Source of the DNA: JBAZTA01 sp964588175
GTDB taxonomy: Bacteria > Omnitrophota > Gorgyraeia > Gygaellales > Profunditerraquicolaceae
Assembly: GCA_964588175.1 (NCBI GenBank)
Contig: CAZPNW010000098.1
Location: forward strand, 1 to 15,170
Reading direction: 5' to 3'
Length of the DNA stretch: 15,170 bases
The notes below the pieces were generated by a model, which made no database searches, was not told the origin of the DNA, and saw only the letters and a list, made by a program, of their open reading frames with translations. This document shows, one piece after another, positions 1 to 5,939 of the stretch. Within the stretch, counting starts at the first letter, position 1; each line of letters starts with the position of its first letter. The position numbers and the translations under genes are program-made.

Positions 1-224
1 TAGCCGGCGCAGTAATTACTCTAGAAAACGGTAAACAAATAACCACCGATAGCACGGGTAAATTCTATTTTCCCAATGTCAGTACAGGAAAACATACCAT
101 CAGCCTTGACCTCAACAGCCTGCCTATCTACTACCTGCCCAAGACAGCGATCACCCATGAATTCCAACTTTCCGAAGGGTCTACCTATATCCACAACATC
201 CCTATTAAGAAGATCCAGGAATAA
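1..224 (+). CDS. C-terminal end of a surface protein with a prealbumin-like (SdrD_B/carboxypeptidase-regulatory-like) domain, 5' partial
   Basis: The reading frame is open from the left edge (first full codon at base 3) and ends at TAA 222-224, giving 73 residues. The segment reads GAVITLENGKQITTDSTGKF, then YFPNVSTGKHTISLDL. The pattern 'G..V.L..G....TD..GKF.F..V..G.H.I.LD' is the usual signature of a small beta-sandwich of the SdrD_B/CNA-B/carboxypeptidase-regulatory type. Such domains are common in large secreted or outer-membrane proteins. Most of the gene lies left of the window, so its overall architecture and any signal peptide cannot be judged. It ends only 14 bases before the stop of the convergent secreted-protein gene at 239. 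The domain call is by pattern; the cell-surface location is inferred. Confidence 0.6.
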   Translation, partial: AGAVITLENGKQITTDSTGKFYFPNVSTGKHTISLDLNSLPIYYLPKTAITHEFQLSEGSTYIHNIPIKKIQE

Positions 225-238
225 TACTCTCAATCCCT

Positions 239-592
239 TTAACGGCTGTAAAATGTCTTTACCATCACGATAACACCGGTGATATCATTTAACTCTTTTT
301 CTGATTTATTCTCCTGCTGAATGACCTCTGAAGCCTGCCCCTGGCCAGATGAGCTTTCTTTCTGTATATTAGGCATTTCACTTGACTGCTGTTGCACGCT
401 TTGGCTATTCGGTGAAGCAATACCTTGATTATCCTGCTCCTGGGCCTTTTCAGTATCACTGGCGATCAAAGGCGCGTTTACCCCGGGAATAGAGGGGATC
501 GTGCAAGACATTGAAAAAGATGCGCTCTCCGCGTAACCGGTTCCCATCACCATTAAGGTTATAATGCCTGCGATCATAAGATTTCTTTTCAT
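239..592 (-). CDS. Small secreted protein of unknown function, Q/S/E-rich
   Basis: This is a 117-residue protein starting at ATG 590-592 behind a strong Shine-Dalgarno (AGAGGAGGAA on the minus strand). The N-terminus has Lys2-Arg3, a hydrophobic stretch at about residues 5-18 and a probable signal peptidase I site after GYA (about residue 21), so export by Sec is likely. The start of the mature part contains SFSMSCTIPSIPGVNAPL with the only cysteine. The middle (about 45-100) is rich in Gln, Ser and Glu and looks disordered. The C-terminus becomes hydrophobic (ITGVIVMVKTFYSR). I recognise no domain. It is the second gene of the reverse unit under a c-di-GMP-type riboswitch and converges on a surface-protein gene, which hints at an envelope or adhesion role (inference only). 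A lipoprotein is unlikely because no lipobox is seen. Confidence 0.6.
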   Translation of the reverse strand: MKRNLMIAGIITLMVMGTGYAESASFSMSCTIPSIPGVNAPLIASDTEKAQEQDNQGIASPNSQSVQQQSSEMPNIQKESSSGQGQASEVIQQENKSEKELNDITGVIVMVKTFYSR

Positions 593-612
593 CTGATTCC
601 TCCTCTAGTCAT

Positions 613-649
613 GGACTCATTTGGGTTGACCCGTATACCAAATGAGCCC
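613..649 (-). repeat. Intercistronic inverted repeat (12-bp stem) upstream of the secreted-protein gene
   Basis: Bases 613-624 (GGACTCATTTGG) and 638-649 (CCAAATGAGCCC) pair over 12 positions, one of them G-T, around a 13-base loop. On the minus strand this stem follows the stop of the ribbon-helix-helix-like gene and ends about 10 bases before the Shine-Dalgarno of the secreted-protein gene. No T-run follows in either direction, so it does not look like an intrinsic terminator. It is more likely an mRNA stability or processing element between two cotranscribed genes, or possibly an operator. Confidence 0.6.
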
Positions 650-656
650 TCATCCC

Positions 657-917
657 TTACCGTGGCTGGTGGGATTTAATATGGCCCAAAACCTCCAGGA
701 TCCTGCATTCAAAATCTTCTTCTGACCTTAAATTTTGGCCGTCAATATCGAGCTTTTTAGTAAAATCTATCAACCATGCGATCAATTTTGCGCGGGATAG
801 CTTTAATCCAGAAGAGAAAAGAGCGTCTTTACCCAATTTATCCAAAAAATCAACTTCACCCCGGTTTAAGAACGTAACGACTCTTTGATTTTTCCCCTGA
901 TATAGGCTGTTTTTCAT
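657..917 (-). CDS. Small ribbon-helix-helix-like DNA-binding protein (putative regulator)
   Basis: I place the start at ATG 915-917 (MKNSLYQGKNQRVV), giving 86 residues. A Shine-Dalgarno-like GGGGGG lies about 4 bases before it, and the 13-codon extension to 956 would begin inside a terminator stem. The sequence has a short beta-like segment (QRVVTFLN), then EVDFLDKLGKDALF, then LSRAKLIAWLIDFTKKL. A beta strand followed by two helices with an L-S-R-A-K-(L/I) second helix matches the general look of CopG/Arc-type ribbon-helix-helix repressors. This is a pattern match, not a database result. It is the first gene behind the c-di-GMP-I-like riboswitch and two terminators, so its expression probably responds to c-di-GMP. 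If it binds DNA, it may regulate its own operon or surface genes nearby. Confidence 0.6.
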   Translation of the reverse strand: MKNSLYQGKNQRVVTFLNRGEVDFLDKLGKDALFSSGLKLSRAKLIAWLIDFTKKLDIDGQNLRSEEDFECRILEVLGHIKSHQPR

Positions 918-930
918 GCTACCCCCCAAT

Positions 931-969
931 AAAAAACCCTGGTCTTGTTTAGGCAAACTAGACCAGGGT
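931..969 (-). terminator. Second intrinsic terminator in the riboswitch leader
   Basis: On the minus strand a stem CCCTGGTCT / AGACCAGGG (plus-strand 937-945 and 960-968) closes a 14-base loop and is followed by six T (plus-strand A run 931-936). It lies between the first terminator and the Shine-Dalgarno of the ribbon-helix-helix-like gene. Its loop holds the 11-nt complement of the aptamer 5' strand. Confidence 0.75.
951..961 (-). promoter_or_regulatory. Anti-aptamer sequence in the terminator loop
   Basis: Plus-strand AGGCAAACTAG at 951-961 is the exact reverse complement of CTAGTTTGCCT at 1070-1080. In the minus-strand RNA, the aptamer 5' strand (AGGCAAACUAG) could therefore pair over 11 bases with the loop of the second terminator hairpin. 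The identity is seen directly; a switching role is inferred. Confidence 0.55.
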
Positions 970-1003
970 AAAAAAAAAACCCTAAAGGAATTCTTTAGGG
1001 TTT
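970..1003 (-). terminator. First intrinsic terminator, directly downstream of the aptamer
   Basis: On the minus strand CCCTAAAG and CTTTAGGG (plus 993-1000 and 980-987) form a perfect 8-bp stem with a 5-base loop. The stem extends by three A-T pairs and is followed by ten T (plus-strand A 970-979). This is a textbook intrinsic terminator, about 5 bases past the aptamer, and is the obvious expression platform for a transcriptional riboswitch. Confidence 0.88.
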
Positions 1004-1004
1004 C

Positions 1005-1085
1005 CTTCTGGCAACGCAGCCCCCCGATTTAATCAATCGGGGCTTTCGCTTTGCGCCCTAGCATTGCTGCTAGTTTGCCTTTTAC
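1005..1085 (-). ncRNA. Cyclic-di-GMP-I (GEMM-I) type riboswitch aptamer
   Basis: The minus strand shows GGCAAAC, then a 6-bp hairpin CTAGCA-GCAA-TGCTAG capped by a GNRA tetraloop, then GGCGCAAAGC. A second helix follows (CCCCGATT / AATCGGGG), closed by AGC/GCT, and the element ends in GTTGCC, which pairs with the opening GGCAA. The order 'GGCAAAC, tetraloop stem, G.CGCAAAGC, second stem, GTTGCC' is the conserved core of the GEMM-I family. The base aligned with position 20 of the Vibrio Vc2 aptamer is G, which fits c-di-GMP rather than the A20 cGAMP-selective variants. Two terminators and a small regulator gene follow, so it most likely controls transcription readthrough. The tetraloop-receptor part of the second helix is less clear than in classic examples. 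A covariance-model search was not possible here. Confidence 0.8.
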
Positions 1086-1145
1086 AGTACTCGAAGTTTT
1101 CAAACCTTACTCGGGCCAAACGCCCTTGTTCCTATCTCCAATTTA

Positions 1146-1174
1146 AATATAACACATATTTACACAAATTTCAA
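1146..1174 (-). promoter_or_regulatory. Sigma70-type promoter for the riboswitch operon
   Basis: On the minus strand TTGAAA (plus 1169-1174) and TATATT (plus 1146-1151) are separated by exactly 17 bases. The expected transcription start is near 1139, about 55 bases before the aptamer. The promoter sits just past the end of the GH94-like gene. Confidence 0.65.
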
Positions 1175-1231
1175 GTTAACCAAAGTATTATTTTATCTTT
1201 TGTCACAATGTGTCATTTTACCCTAAACACA

Positions 1232-4200
1232 TTATTCAAGGTAAATATCGAGAGCGGTGATCTGGCGGTTACGCACCCCCAGCGCATACGGCGCAGGAAT
1301 AATATCGGAATTGAGAAGCACCTGATTACCCGTTTCATCCTTAAAGCTGATCCTTTTAACCGACACACCGTTCTTCCCAAAGGTATCTTTCTTTTTTTGA
1401 TTGTAATATGTTGTCACAACTGAACTTAAGAAATGAAACATATAAACGCCTTTTTTATCAAAAAGCCACCCCGGCAACACCGGATTAATTCTTAATTGCA
1501 GCTTTCCATCTTGGCCGATGAAGAATGGGGTATGCCCGACATTCATGATCAACCACATATTAATGAATTCAATGGTAGAACCCGAAAGACGGGCGACAAA
1601 TCCATTGCCATGCAATTTCTTATCCGGGAAAGCGCTGCTGACAATAAAAGAAGAGTTCTCTAAGATGCTTCTGCCGTAACGCTCAGGATCCTGAAAAGGA
1701 ATAAGCACATTCTTGAACTCCTCGAAATATTCCTTATACAAACCTCGTTTTAAAAGCTCAAGGTTATATTTATACTCCATATGCAGCCAAATGGATTCAT
1801 TCTCAAGCCACCCGGGAGTAAAAATGCGGCACCGGCCGATCTCTTCAGGCATATCCTGCAGTGACGCGGTAACTTTATACATCTTGAGCTTTTTATCATA
1901 GAGCGGGCTCTTTTTAGTTGCCTGATGCAACGCCAGGGCGCACGCGGGATCTTCGGCTAAGCGCAGCGCGTGCATATGCCCTTCAAGAAAAAGCGGAAGA
2001 GGCTTTTGTTGAAACCTGGTCGCTCGAACATACGGTTTTTCTAAAGGCTCATACGCGGTGACCTCATTAATAAAATAGGAAGAATAGCTTTGAGTCTTTT
2101 TGTCGAACGCTTGGGAGATCCCCTGATCGAGTTTTGTTCGGGCATTTGTGAGGATAGTTTGTACTTCCTGAGAACTGATTTCCAGCTCTTTACCGCTCAA
2201 TCCGAATTTTGTTTTTTCCCGATACGCCTCTTTCAGTGAATTACTGGCATCCCAATACGTGAGATCGGCTGAAGTGCCGCCGGCTAACGACTGGTCGATC
2301 AAACCCCCGAGTTTAACAAGAAAATCAAGGATATCCTCATCGACCCTGACCACTGATACACCGGTAGAGCTCAAGGCTTTCATCATAAAAAGCAGTAATC
2401 GTTTTAATTCAAATGTCTCGCACAACGAAGATCCGAAAAGGGCAGGCAGGCCGTTAAGCGCGTCAAACCAGTTCGGTTTATTTGCTTCCATAGCAATACC
2501 CACGCCAAAAGGGTCAAGGCTAGACATCTTGTTAACCATAAGGCAAACCAACTTATTGATCAAGGTCGTTTTATAAATCTCTCCCGTCCCGTATGCAGCA
2601 CGCAGCGCATGCGCGTCAGTTGCCCTTTGCATGATCATATTTTTCTTCTCATGATCAAGAGAGACCGAATGGAATTGGCGCACGCTATCTTTATGCAAGA
2701 CATATTTCTTATCGCGGGGATTAACGACTTCAGCGTTATCAAAAAAGATGAATTGCCTGCTGTCAAATACGATCTCCTTGAGCTTCTCAGGGTAAACGCC
2801 GAGATAACTTTCCAGCAGATCAAGGTTATATGTCCAATGATCGGTCCAGAAGCCTTCACCATGTTCAGCTTCCTGGTTCTTGCACGAATGGGACAAAATA
2901 ATATTAAGGAATTGGTCCTCTGAAACATTCAAGGTAACACCATGCTCTTCCAGGAAAAAGATCAGTTCGCCCGGGTTAAAAGCATGACGCAAGAAAGTAA
3001 GCAAAAGCTCGGTATCCTGAACTGACATAAGGCTCAACAATACGTCTTTAAACGAATTCGGGTCTTTTAACTCAAATCTATCCCCTTTGACCACGAGAGG
3101 GTTATACCCGTCTGACTGCAAAAGATTAAAGAAAGAAACAATATTCTCTTCCCCGATATTGGGATTAAACCATACATCGCAACGCCTGTTCTGGTTCACA
3201 TCGCGGTAATTACCATTACCTTGCGAGAAATAAGAGGGTTGAATAGAAAATCGGTTATAATCCCTCTCTAAATCGCCGTGTTTACGGGAATAAAGGTAAA
3301 ATACCGCAGCATGATATTCCGGTTTCCTGGGTTTGCGGGCAAACTGAGGAGAAACAAAAATAGTCGGATAGCCGCCACGCATAATATTATCAAGATAGGT
3401 CTGACGAACATACAGGTCAAATTCCTTCTGAGCACTTTTGGTGTTAATATTAACCTCTAATTCTTCGATCGTGCTCTTATTCTCAATCTTTTTCTTTTCG
3501 AGATACCCGGGAGCTGTTATCCGCTTGAGGGAAGCATTCAAGATAGCGAGATTACGCATGTTTCCTGCGACGCAATGATATGCTTTCTGTCCTCCGGCAG
3601 GCAGACTGAAAGACAACGGGATAAAAGCCGAGGGAGTCTTACTGCGTAAACTCATGTTGCCCGAAGGACGGAATTTCCTCTGCGCAAGGAAAGCGCGAGG
3701 ATAAGAAAAATCATTATCAGTGCCAAAAACAGACTCCGGATCGACTAAAGGAGTAATGACCTGAGGGAGGCCTTTTTCATAGTGAAAACCTAAATAGAAA
3801 TTCCCTTGCTCAATATGGACAACTTCAGGCCTGTCAGTAGGATCAACGCTTAATTTATAAAAAGGAACTCCTCGCTTTAAGTTTTCAACAACCATCCAGG
3901 CTTCGATCGTCCGGCTCATTTTCTTTAAAAAGAAATTATTGACGCCAAAGGGCACGATTTGAGGCAGTCCGTCGATAAGTTCGATTTCCCGCGCTGATTT
4001 CGCGAGGTTCGAAACAGTCACATTCCGGACAAGCCCTGCGTAAGAATCTTGAGGGACCGTAAAATATTCTACCGTAACACGTAATCCCAACGTCCGATTG
4101 ATCTCTTCCAATCTCAAGCCATAAGAGGTAATACACATCTTATTCGTCAAAAGGTATGATTCATTCACGAATCCATACCGGAATGGTTCATAGATCCTGA

Positions 4201-4483
4201 AGCCTTGTTTAGTCATAACCTTGAGAAACGTCCGGAAGCCATGAGAGAACACTGTTTCCCAGGCTTTATTTGCAGGCTGGAATTCAAGTATTGCGTTATC
4301 TTTATCCTTAATTCCAAAACTGGCGATCGCCTGGCCGCGATTGACATAAAAAGCCCACATCGGAATGCCGAATTTACCGGCAATCCCGGGGAAAAAGTTA
4401 GCAAACGGCTTAGCAAGGTTATAGTTTTCTATAACAAATTCATGATCGGCATTAAGGTAATATTTTGGTTTTGCTCTGCTCAT
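1232..4483 (-). CDS. GH94-like glycoside phosphorylase-family protein (cellobiose phosphorylase / COG3459 type)
   Basis: This is a large protein of 1083 residues. I start it at ATG 4481-4483 (MSRAKPKYYLNADHEFVIEN) because AAAGGAG lies at proper spacing; the frame is open for 36 more codons upstream, but those lie in promoter and leader sequence. The N-terminal half (about 1-350) is a beta-rich region starting GIAGKFGIPMWAFYVNRGQ and resembles the beta-sandwich of GH94 proteins. The middle resembles the GH94 (alpha/alpha)6 barrel: GNYRDVNQNRR (about 424-434) aligns with 'FRDSNQD', and EGFWTDHWTYNLDL lies near 543-554. NWFDALNG (about 671-678) sits where GH94 enzymes carry 'DWND.LN' with the catalytic acid, so Asp674 is the candidate acid. 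No signal peptide is seen, so it is probably cytoplasmic. GH94 members phosphorolyse or build beta-glucosides such as cellobiose, laminaribiose or cyclic glucans. The actual substrate cannot be told, and no transporter or sugar kinase lies nearby. Confidence 0.7.
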   Translation of the reverse strand: MSRAKPKYYLNADHEFVIENYNLAKPFANFFPGIAGKFGIPMWAFYVNRGQAIASFGIKDKDNAILEFQPANKAWETVFSHGFRTFLKVMTKQGFRIYEPFRYGFVNESYLLTNKMCITSYGLRLEEINRTLGLRVTVEYFTVPQDSYAGLVRNVTVSNLAKSAREIELIDGLPQIVPFGVNNFFLKKMSRTIEAWMVVENLKRGVPFYKLSVDPTDRPEVVHIEQGNFYLGFHYEKGLPQVITPLVDPESVFGTDNDFSYPRAFLAQRKFRPSGNMSLRSKTPSAFIPLSFSLPAGGQKAYHCVAGNMRNLAILNASLKRITAPGYLEKKKIENKSTIEELEVNINTKSAQKEFDLYVRQTYLDNIMRGGYPTIFVSPQFARKPRKPEYHAAVFYLYSRKHGDLERDYNRFSIQPSYFSQGNGNYRDVNQNRRCDVWFNPNIGEENIVSFFNLLQSDGYNPLVVKGDRFELKDPNSFKDVLLSLMSVQDTELLLTFLRHAFNPGELIFFLEEHGVTLNVSEDQFLNIILSHSCKNQEAEHGEGFWTDHWTYNLDLLESYLGVYPEKLKEIVFDSRQFIFFDNAEVVNPRDKKYVLHKDSVRQFHSVSLDHEKKNMIMQRATDAHALRAAYGTGEIYKTTLINKLVCLMVNKMSSLDPFGVGIAMEANKPNWFDALNGLPALFGSSLCETFELKRLLLFMMKALSSTGVSVVRVDEDILDFLVKLGGLIDQSLAGGTSADLTYWDASNSLKEAYREKTKFGLSGKELEISSQEVQTILTNARTKLDQGISQAFDKKTQSYSSYFINEVTAYEPLEKPYVRATRFQQKPLPLFLEGHMHALRLAEDPACALALHQATKKSPLYDKKLKMYKVTASLQDMPEEIGRCRIFTPGWLENESIWLHMEYKYNLELLKRGLYKEYFEEFKNVLIPFQDPERYGRSILENSSFIVSSAFPDKKLHGNGFVARLSGSTIEFINMWLIMNVGHTPFFIGQDGKLQLRINPVLPGWLFDKKGVYMFHFLSSVVTTYYNQKKKDTFGKNGVSVKRISFKDETGNQVLLNSDIIPAPYALGVRNRQITALDIYLE

Positions 4484-4523
4484 TGAAAAAGGCTCCTTTT
4501 TAATTATTGTATAATACTGGAAT

Positions 4524-4551
4524 ATTTTACCTGTATTAGCGTATTTGTCCA
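4524..4551 (-). promoter_or_regulatory. Probable promoter of the GH94-like gene
   Basis: On the minus strand TGGACA (plus 4546-4551) and TAAAAT (plus 4524-4529) are spaced by 16 bases, each one mismatch from consensus. A start near 4517 would give a leader of about 35 bases before the ATG at 4483. Other A/T-rich hexamers nearby could also serve as the -10 element. Confidence 0.45.
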
Positions 4552-4555
4552 CTGT

Positions 4556-4628
4556 TTTCTGCTGCAGAAAGCAGCGCACCCGCCTCTCCAATTAGGCGGG
4601 GTGCAACGCAGAAGGCGGCGCACCTGCC
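4556..4628. repeat. Cluster of GC-rich inverted repeats
   Basis: A perfect 6-bp hairpin TTTCTG-CTG-CAGAAA (4556-4570) is followed by arm 1 GCACCCGCCT (4576-4585) and arm 2 AGGCGGGGTGC (4594-4604). These two pair with a single bulged G around an 8-base loop. A third arm, GCACCTGCCT (about 4619-4628), can also pair with arm 2. The segments from GAAAGCAGC and GAAGGCGGC are imperfect direct repeats. No gene overlaps this element and no T-run follows it. It could be a REP-like or decayed mobile repeat. Confidence 0.5.
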
Positions 4629-4664
4629 TTTACGATAAGACCGGGTGTTTTCAGTAATCGATTT

Positions 4665-4751
4665 TCGGTGATCGGTTCTCGGTTATTGGTTATCGGTTAC
4701 CTGACACTTCTCTTCTGAGGACCCGATCACCGATCACCGACCACCGAACAC
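4665..4751. repeat. Two opposing arrays of heptamer repeats
   Basis: Five 7-base units stand back to back at 4665-4699: TCGGTGA, TCGGTTC, TCGGTTA, TTGGTTA and TCGGTTA. After 24 bases of unrelated sequence, four more follow at 4724-4751: CGATCAC twice, CGACCAC and CGAACAC. The right array is roughly the reverse complement of the left one (CGATCAC against GTGATCG), so the pair could fold into a long imperfect cruciform or RNA stem. Between 4484 and 4851 the only other things seen are promoters and the GC-rich repeat cluster. Units of seven and the lack of long spacers exclude a CRISPR array. Confidence 0.75.
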
Positions 4752-4765
4752 CGTATATTTACCAA

Positions 4766-4794
4766 TTGACACACCATAAAAATAGTGTTATATT
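4766..4794 (+). promoter_or_regulatory. Near-consensus sigma70-type promoter for the rpsU-led operon
   Basis: A perfect TTGACA (4766-4771) and TATATT (4789-4794) are separated by 17 bases. The start is expected near 4801, about 50 bases before the rpsU start codon. It is the strongest promoter I find in the window and no equally good one follows among the forward genes, so it may drive many of them. Confidence 0.75.
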
Positions 4795-4851
4795 AATAAG
4801 CTGCAAAATTTCATATGTGTCTAAAATCCAAAAAGAAAGGGGATGATCATA

Positions 4852-5013
4852 GTGCCGGAAATTGAAATTAGAAAAGGAGAGTCGTTCGAATCAGCGATGC
4901 GCCGTTTTAAGCGTAAAATCGAACAAGAAGGGATTTTACGTGAGGTAAGAAACCGGAAGCATTACGAAAAACCCAGTGAAAAGAAAAGAAGGAAGCTAAA
5001 ACAAAGAATCTAA
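4852..5013 (+). CDS. rpsU: 30S ribosomal protein S21 (bS21)
   Basis: A 53-residue basic protein: MPEIEIRKGESFESAMRRFK, then RKIEQEGILREVRNRKHYEK and PSEKKRRKLKQRI. The opening 'I.IRKGES.E.A.RRFKRK...EGIL.E.R.R..YEKPSEK' is the bS21 signature, and the length is near the usual 55-70. I choose GTG 4852-4854 because the protein then begins MPE as in most bS21 proteins and AAGGGG lies about 9 bases upstream. The in-frame ATG at 4843 would abut the Shine-Dalgarno. bS21 sits on the small-subunit platform near the anti-Shine-Dalgarno and helps initiation. It follows directly after the strong promoter at 4766-4794 and ends 2 bases before the next gene. Confidence 0.93.
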   Translation: MPEIEIRKGESFESAMRRFKRKIEQEGILREVRNRKHYEKPSEKKRRKLKQRI

Positions 5014-5015
5014 CA

Positions 5016-5939
5016 ATGGGATTAGTTATTTCGACCTCGTGGAATGCGTTTCGTAAAGACTGCGGACGAGAGATAATTGCTGAAATAAAGAAGCTTAAGT
5101 TTAAAGAGATTGAATTAAGCTTTAATCTCACTGACGATATAGTAGAAGATATAGCTCAATTGGTTAAAGCAGGGGAAATAACCGTGAGCAGCCTGCATAA
5201 TTTCTGCCCGATCCCCGAAGGCTTACGGCGGGAAACAGCATTGCCTGATTGCTATAACATGGCTTCTCTTGACGAAGAGAAGCGTAAAATGTCAGTTATC
5301 TTTACTAAACGCAGTATAGATACTGCCCGGCGACTGAACGCACAAGCAGTCATTTTACATTGCGGCAGAGTTGAAATTACTGATAGGACCCCGGAATTAA
5401 TCGATCTCTATGTCAGAGATCTTAAAGATACGCCTGCATTTATTGCATTACGGCAGGAGATCATAGAGGAACGGCGCAGTACCGCTCTACCGTTCTTTGA
5501 AAATACGCTTAAAAGCTTAGAAGAATTAAACCGACACGCTGCCCGCTGTAACGTGAAATTGGGCATAGAAACAAGGTATTACTACAGAGAAATACCTACC
5601 TTTGAGGAAATCGGCATTATTCTCAATAAATTCAACAATACAAATATTTTCTATTGGCATGATGTCGGCCACGCGCAAGTACTGGAAAACTTTGGTTTTG
5701 TCAGCCACAAGGCATTCTTAGACTTATACGGAAAGAAATTATTAGGGATCCATTTACATGATATCAGCGGCTATCATGATCACAAAGCTCCGGGAAAAGG
5801 AAATTTTGATTTTCAAACCCTGCTGCCGTATCTATCCAAGGAAACCATCAAAGTTATCGAAGCTCATTACCCGGCAGCTCCTGGTGATTTAAAAAACAGC
5901 AAAAAATTACTAGAAAAACTGTTCGATGGGAAAATCTAA
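5016..5939 (+). CDS. Xylose-isomerase-like TIM barrel protein (AP endonuclease family 2 type)
   Basis: This 307-residue protein has the repeated beta-alpha pattern of the PF01261 TIM barrel. Visible strand ends are IELSF, SSLHNFC, AVILHCG, LGIETR (Glu185), YWHDVGHA (Asp216, His219), GIHLHDI (His246, His248, Asp249) and VIEAHY (Glu282, His284). These acidic and histidine residues at strand ends are where the family binds two or three divalent metals. Members include endonuclease IV, sugar isomerases, epimerases and 2-keto-myo-inositol dehydratases, so the exact reaction cannot be named. The segment HDHKAPGKGNFDF resembles the substrate loop of sugar isomerase-type members. The start ATG 5016 lies 2 bases after the rpsU stop, and the 3' end overlaps the next gene by 14 bases, so translational coupling is likely. 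No signal peptide is seen. Confidence 0.8.
   Translation: MGLVISTSWNAFRKDCGREIIAEIKKLKFKEIELSFNLTDDIVEDIAQLVKAGEITVSSLHNFCPIPEGLRRETALPDCYNMASLDEEKRKMSVIFTKRSIDTARRLNAQAVILHCGRVEITDRTPELIDLYVRDLKDTPAFIALRQEIIEERRSTALPFFENTLKSLEELNRHAARCNVKLGIETRYYYREIPTFEEIGIILNKFNNTNIFYWHDVGHAQVLENFGFVSHKAFLDLYGKKLLGIHLHDISGYHDHKAPGKGNFDFQTLLPYLSKETIKVIEAHYPAAPGDLKNSKKLLEKLFDGKI

Noticed and set aside
918..956. Longer start for the ribbon-helix-helix-like gene
   Set aside because: It would begin inside the second terminator hairpin; the inner ATG at 915-917 has a G-rich Shine-Dalgarno just upstream.
1207..1233. AATGTGT/ACACATT 7-bp hairpin at the stop of the GH94-like gene
   Set aside because: The stem is short and A/T-rich and has no T-run on either strand, so I do not call it a terminator.
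2609..2928. Overlapping frames of about 100 codons on both strands inside the GH94-like gene
   Set aside because: They have no recognisable family or Shine-Dalgarno and lie fully within a well-supported coding region.
4484..4591. N-terminal extension of the GH94-like gene by 36 codons
   Set aside because: The extension covers the probable promoter and leader, has no family similarity, and a good Shine-Dalgarno precedes the ATG at 4483.
4665..4751. Repeat arrays as a CRISPR
   Set aside because: Units are 7 bases with no spacers, and no cas genes are present.
4843..4851. ATG start for rpsU
   Set aside because: The Shine-Dalgarno would touch the start codon, and GTG 4852 gives the standard bS21 N-terminus.
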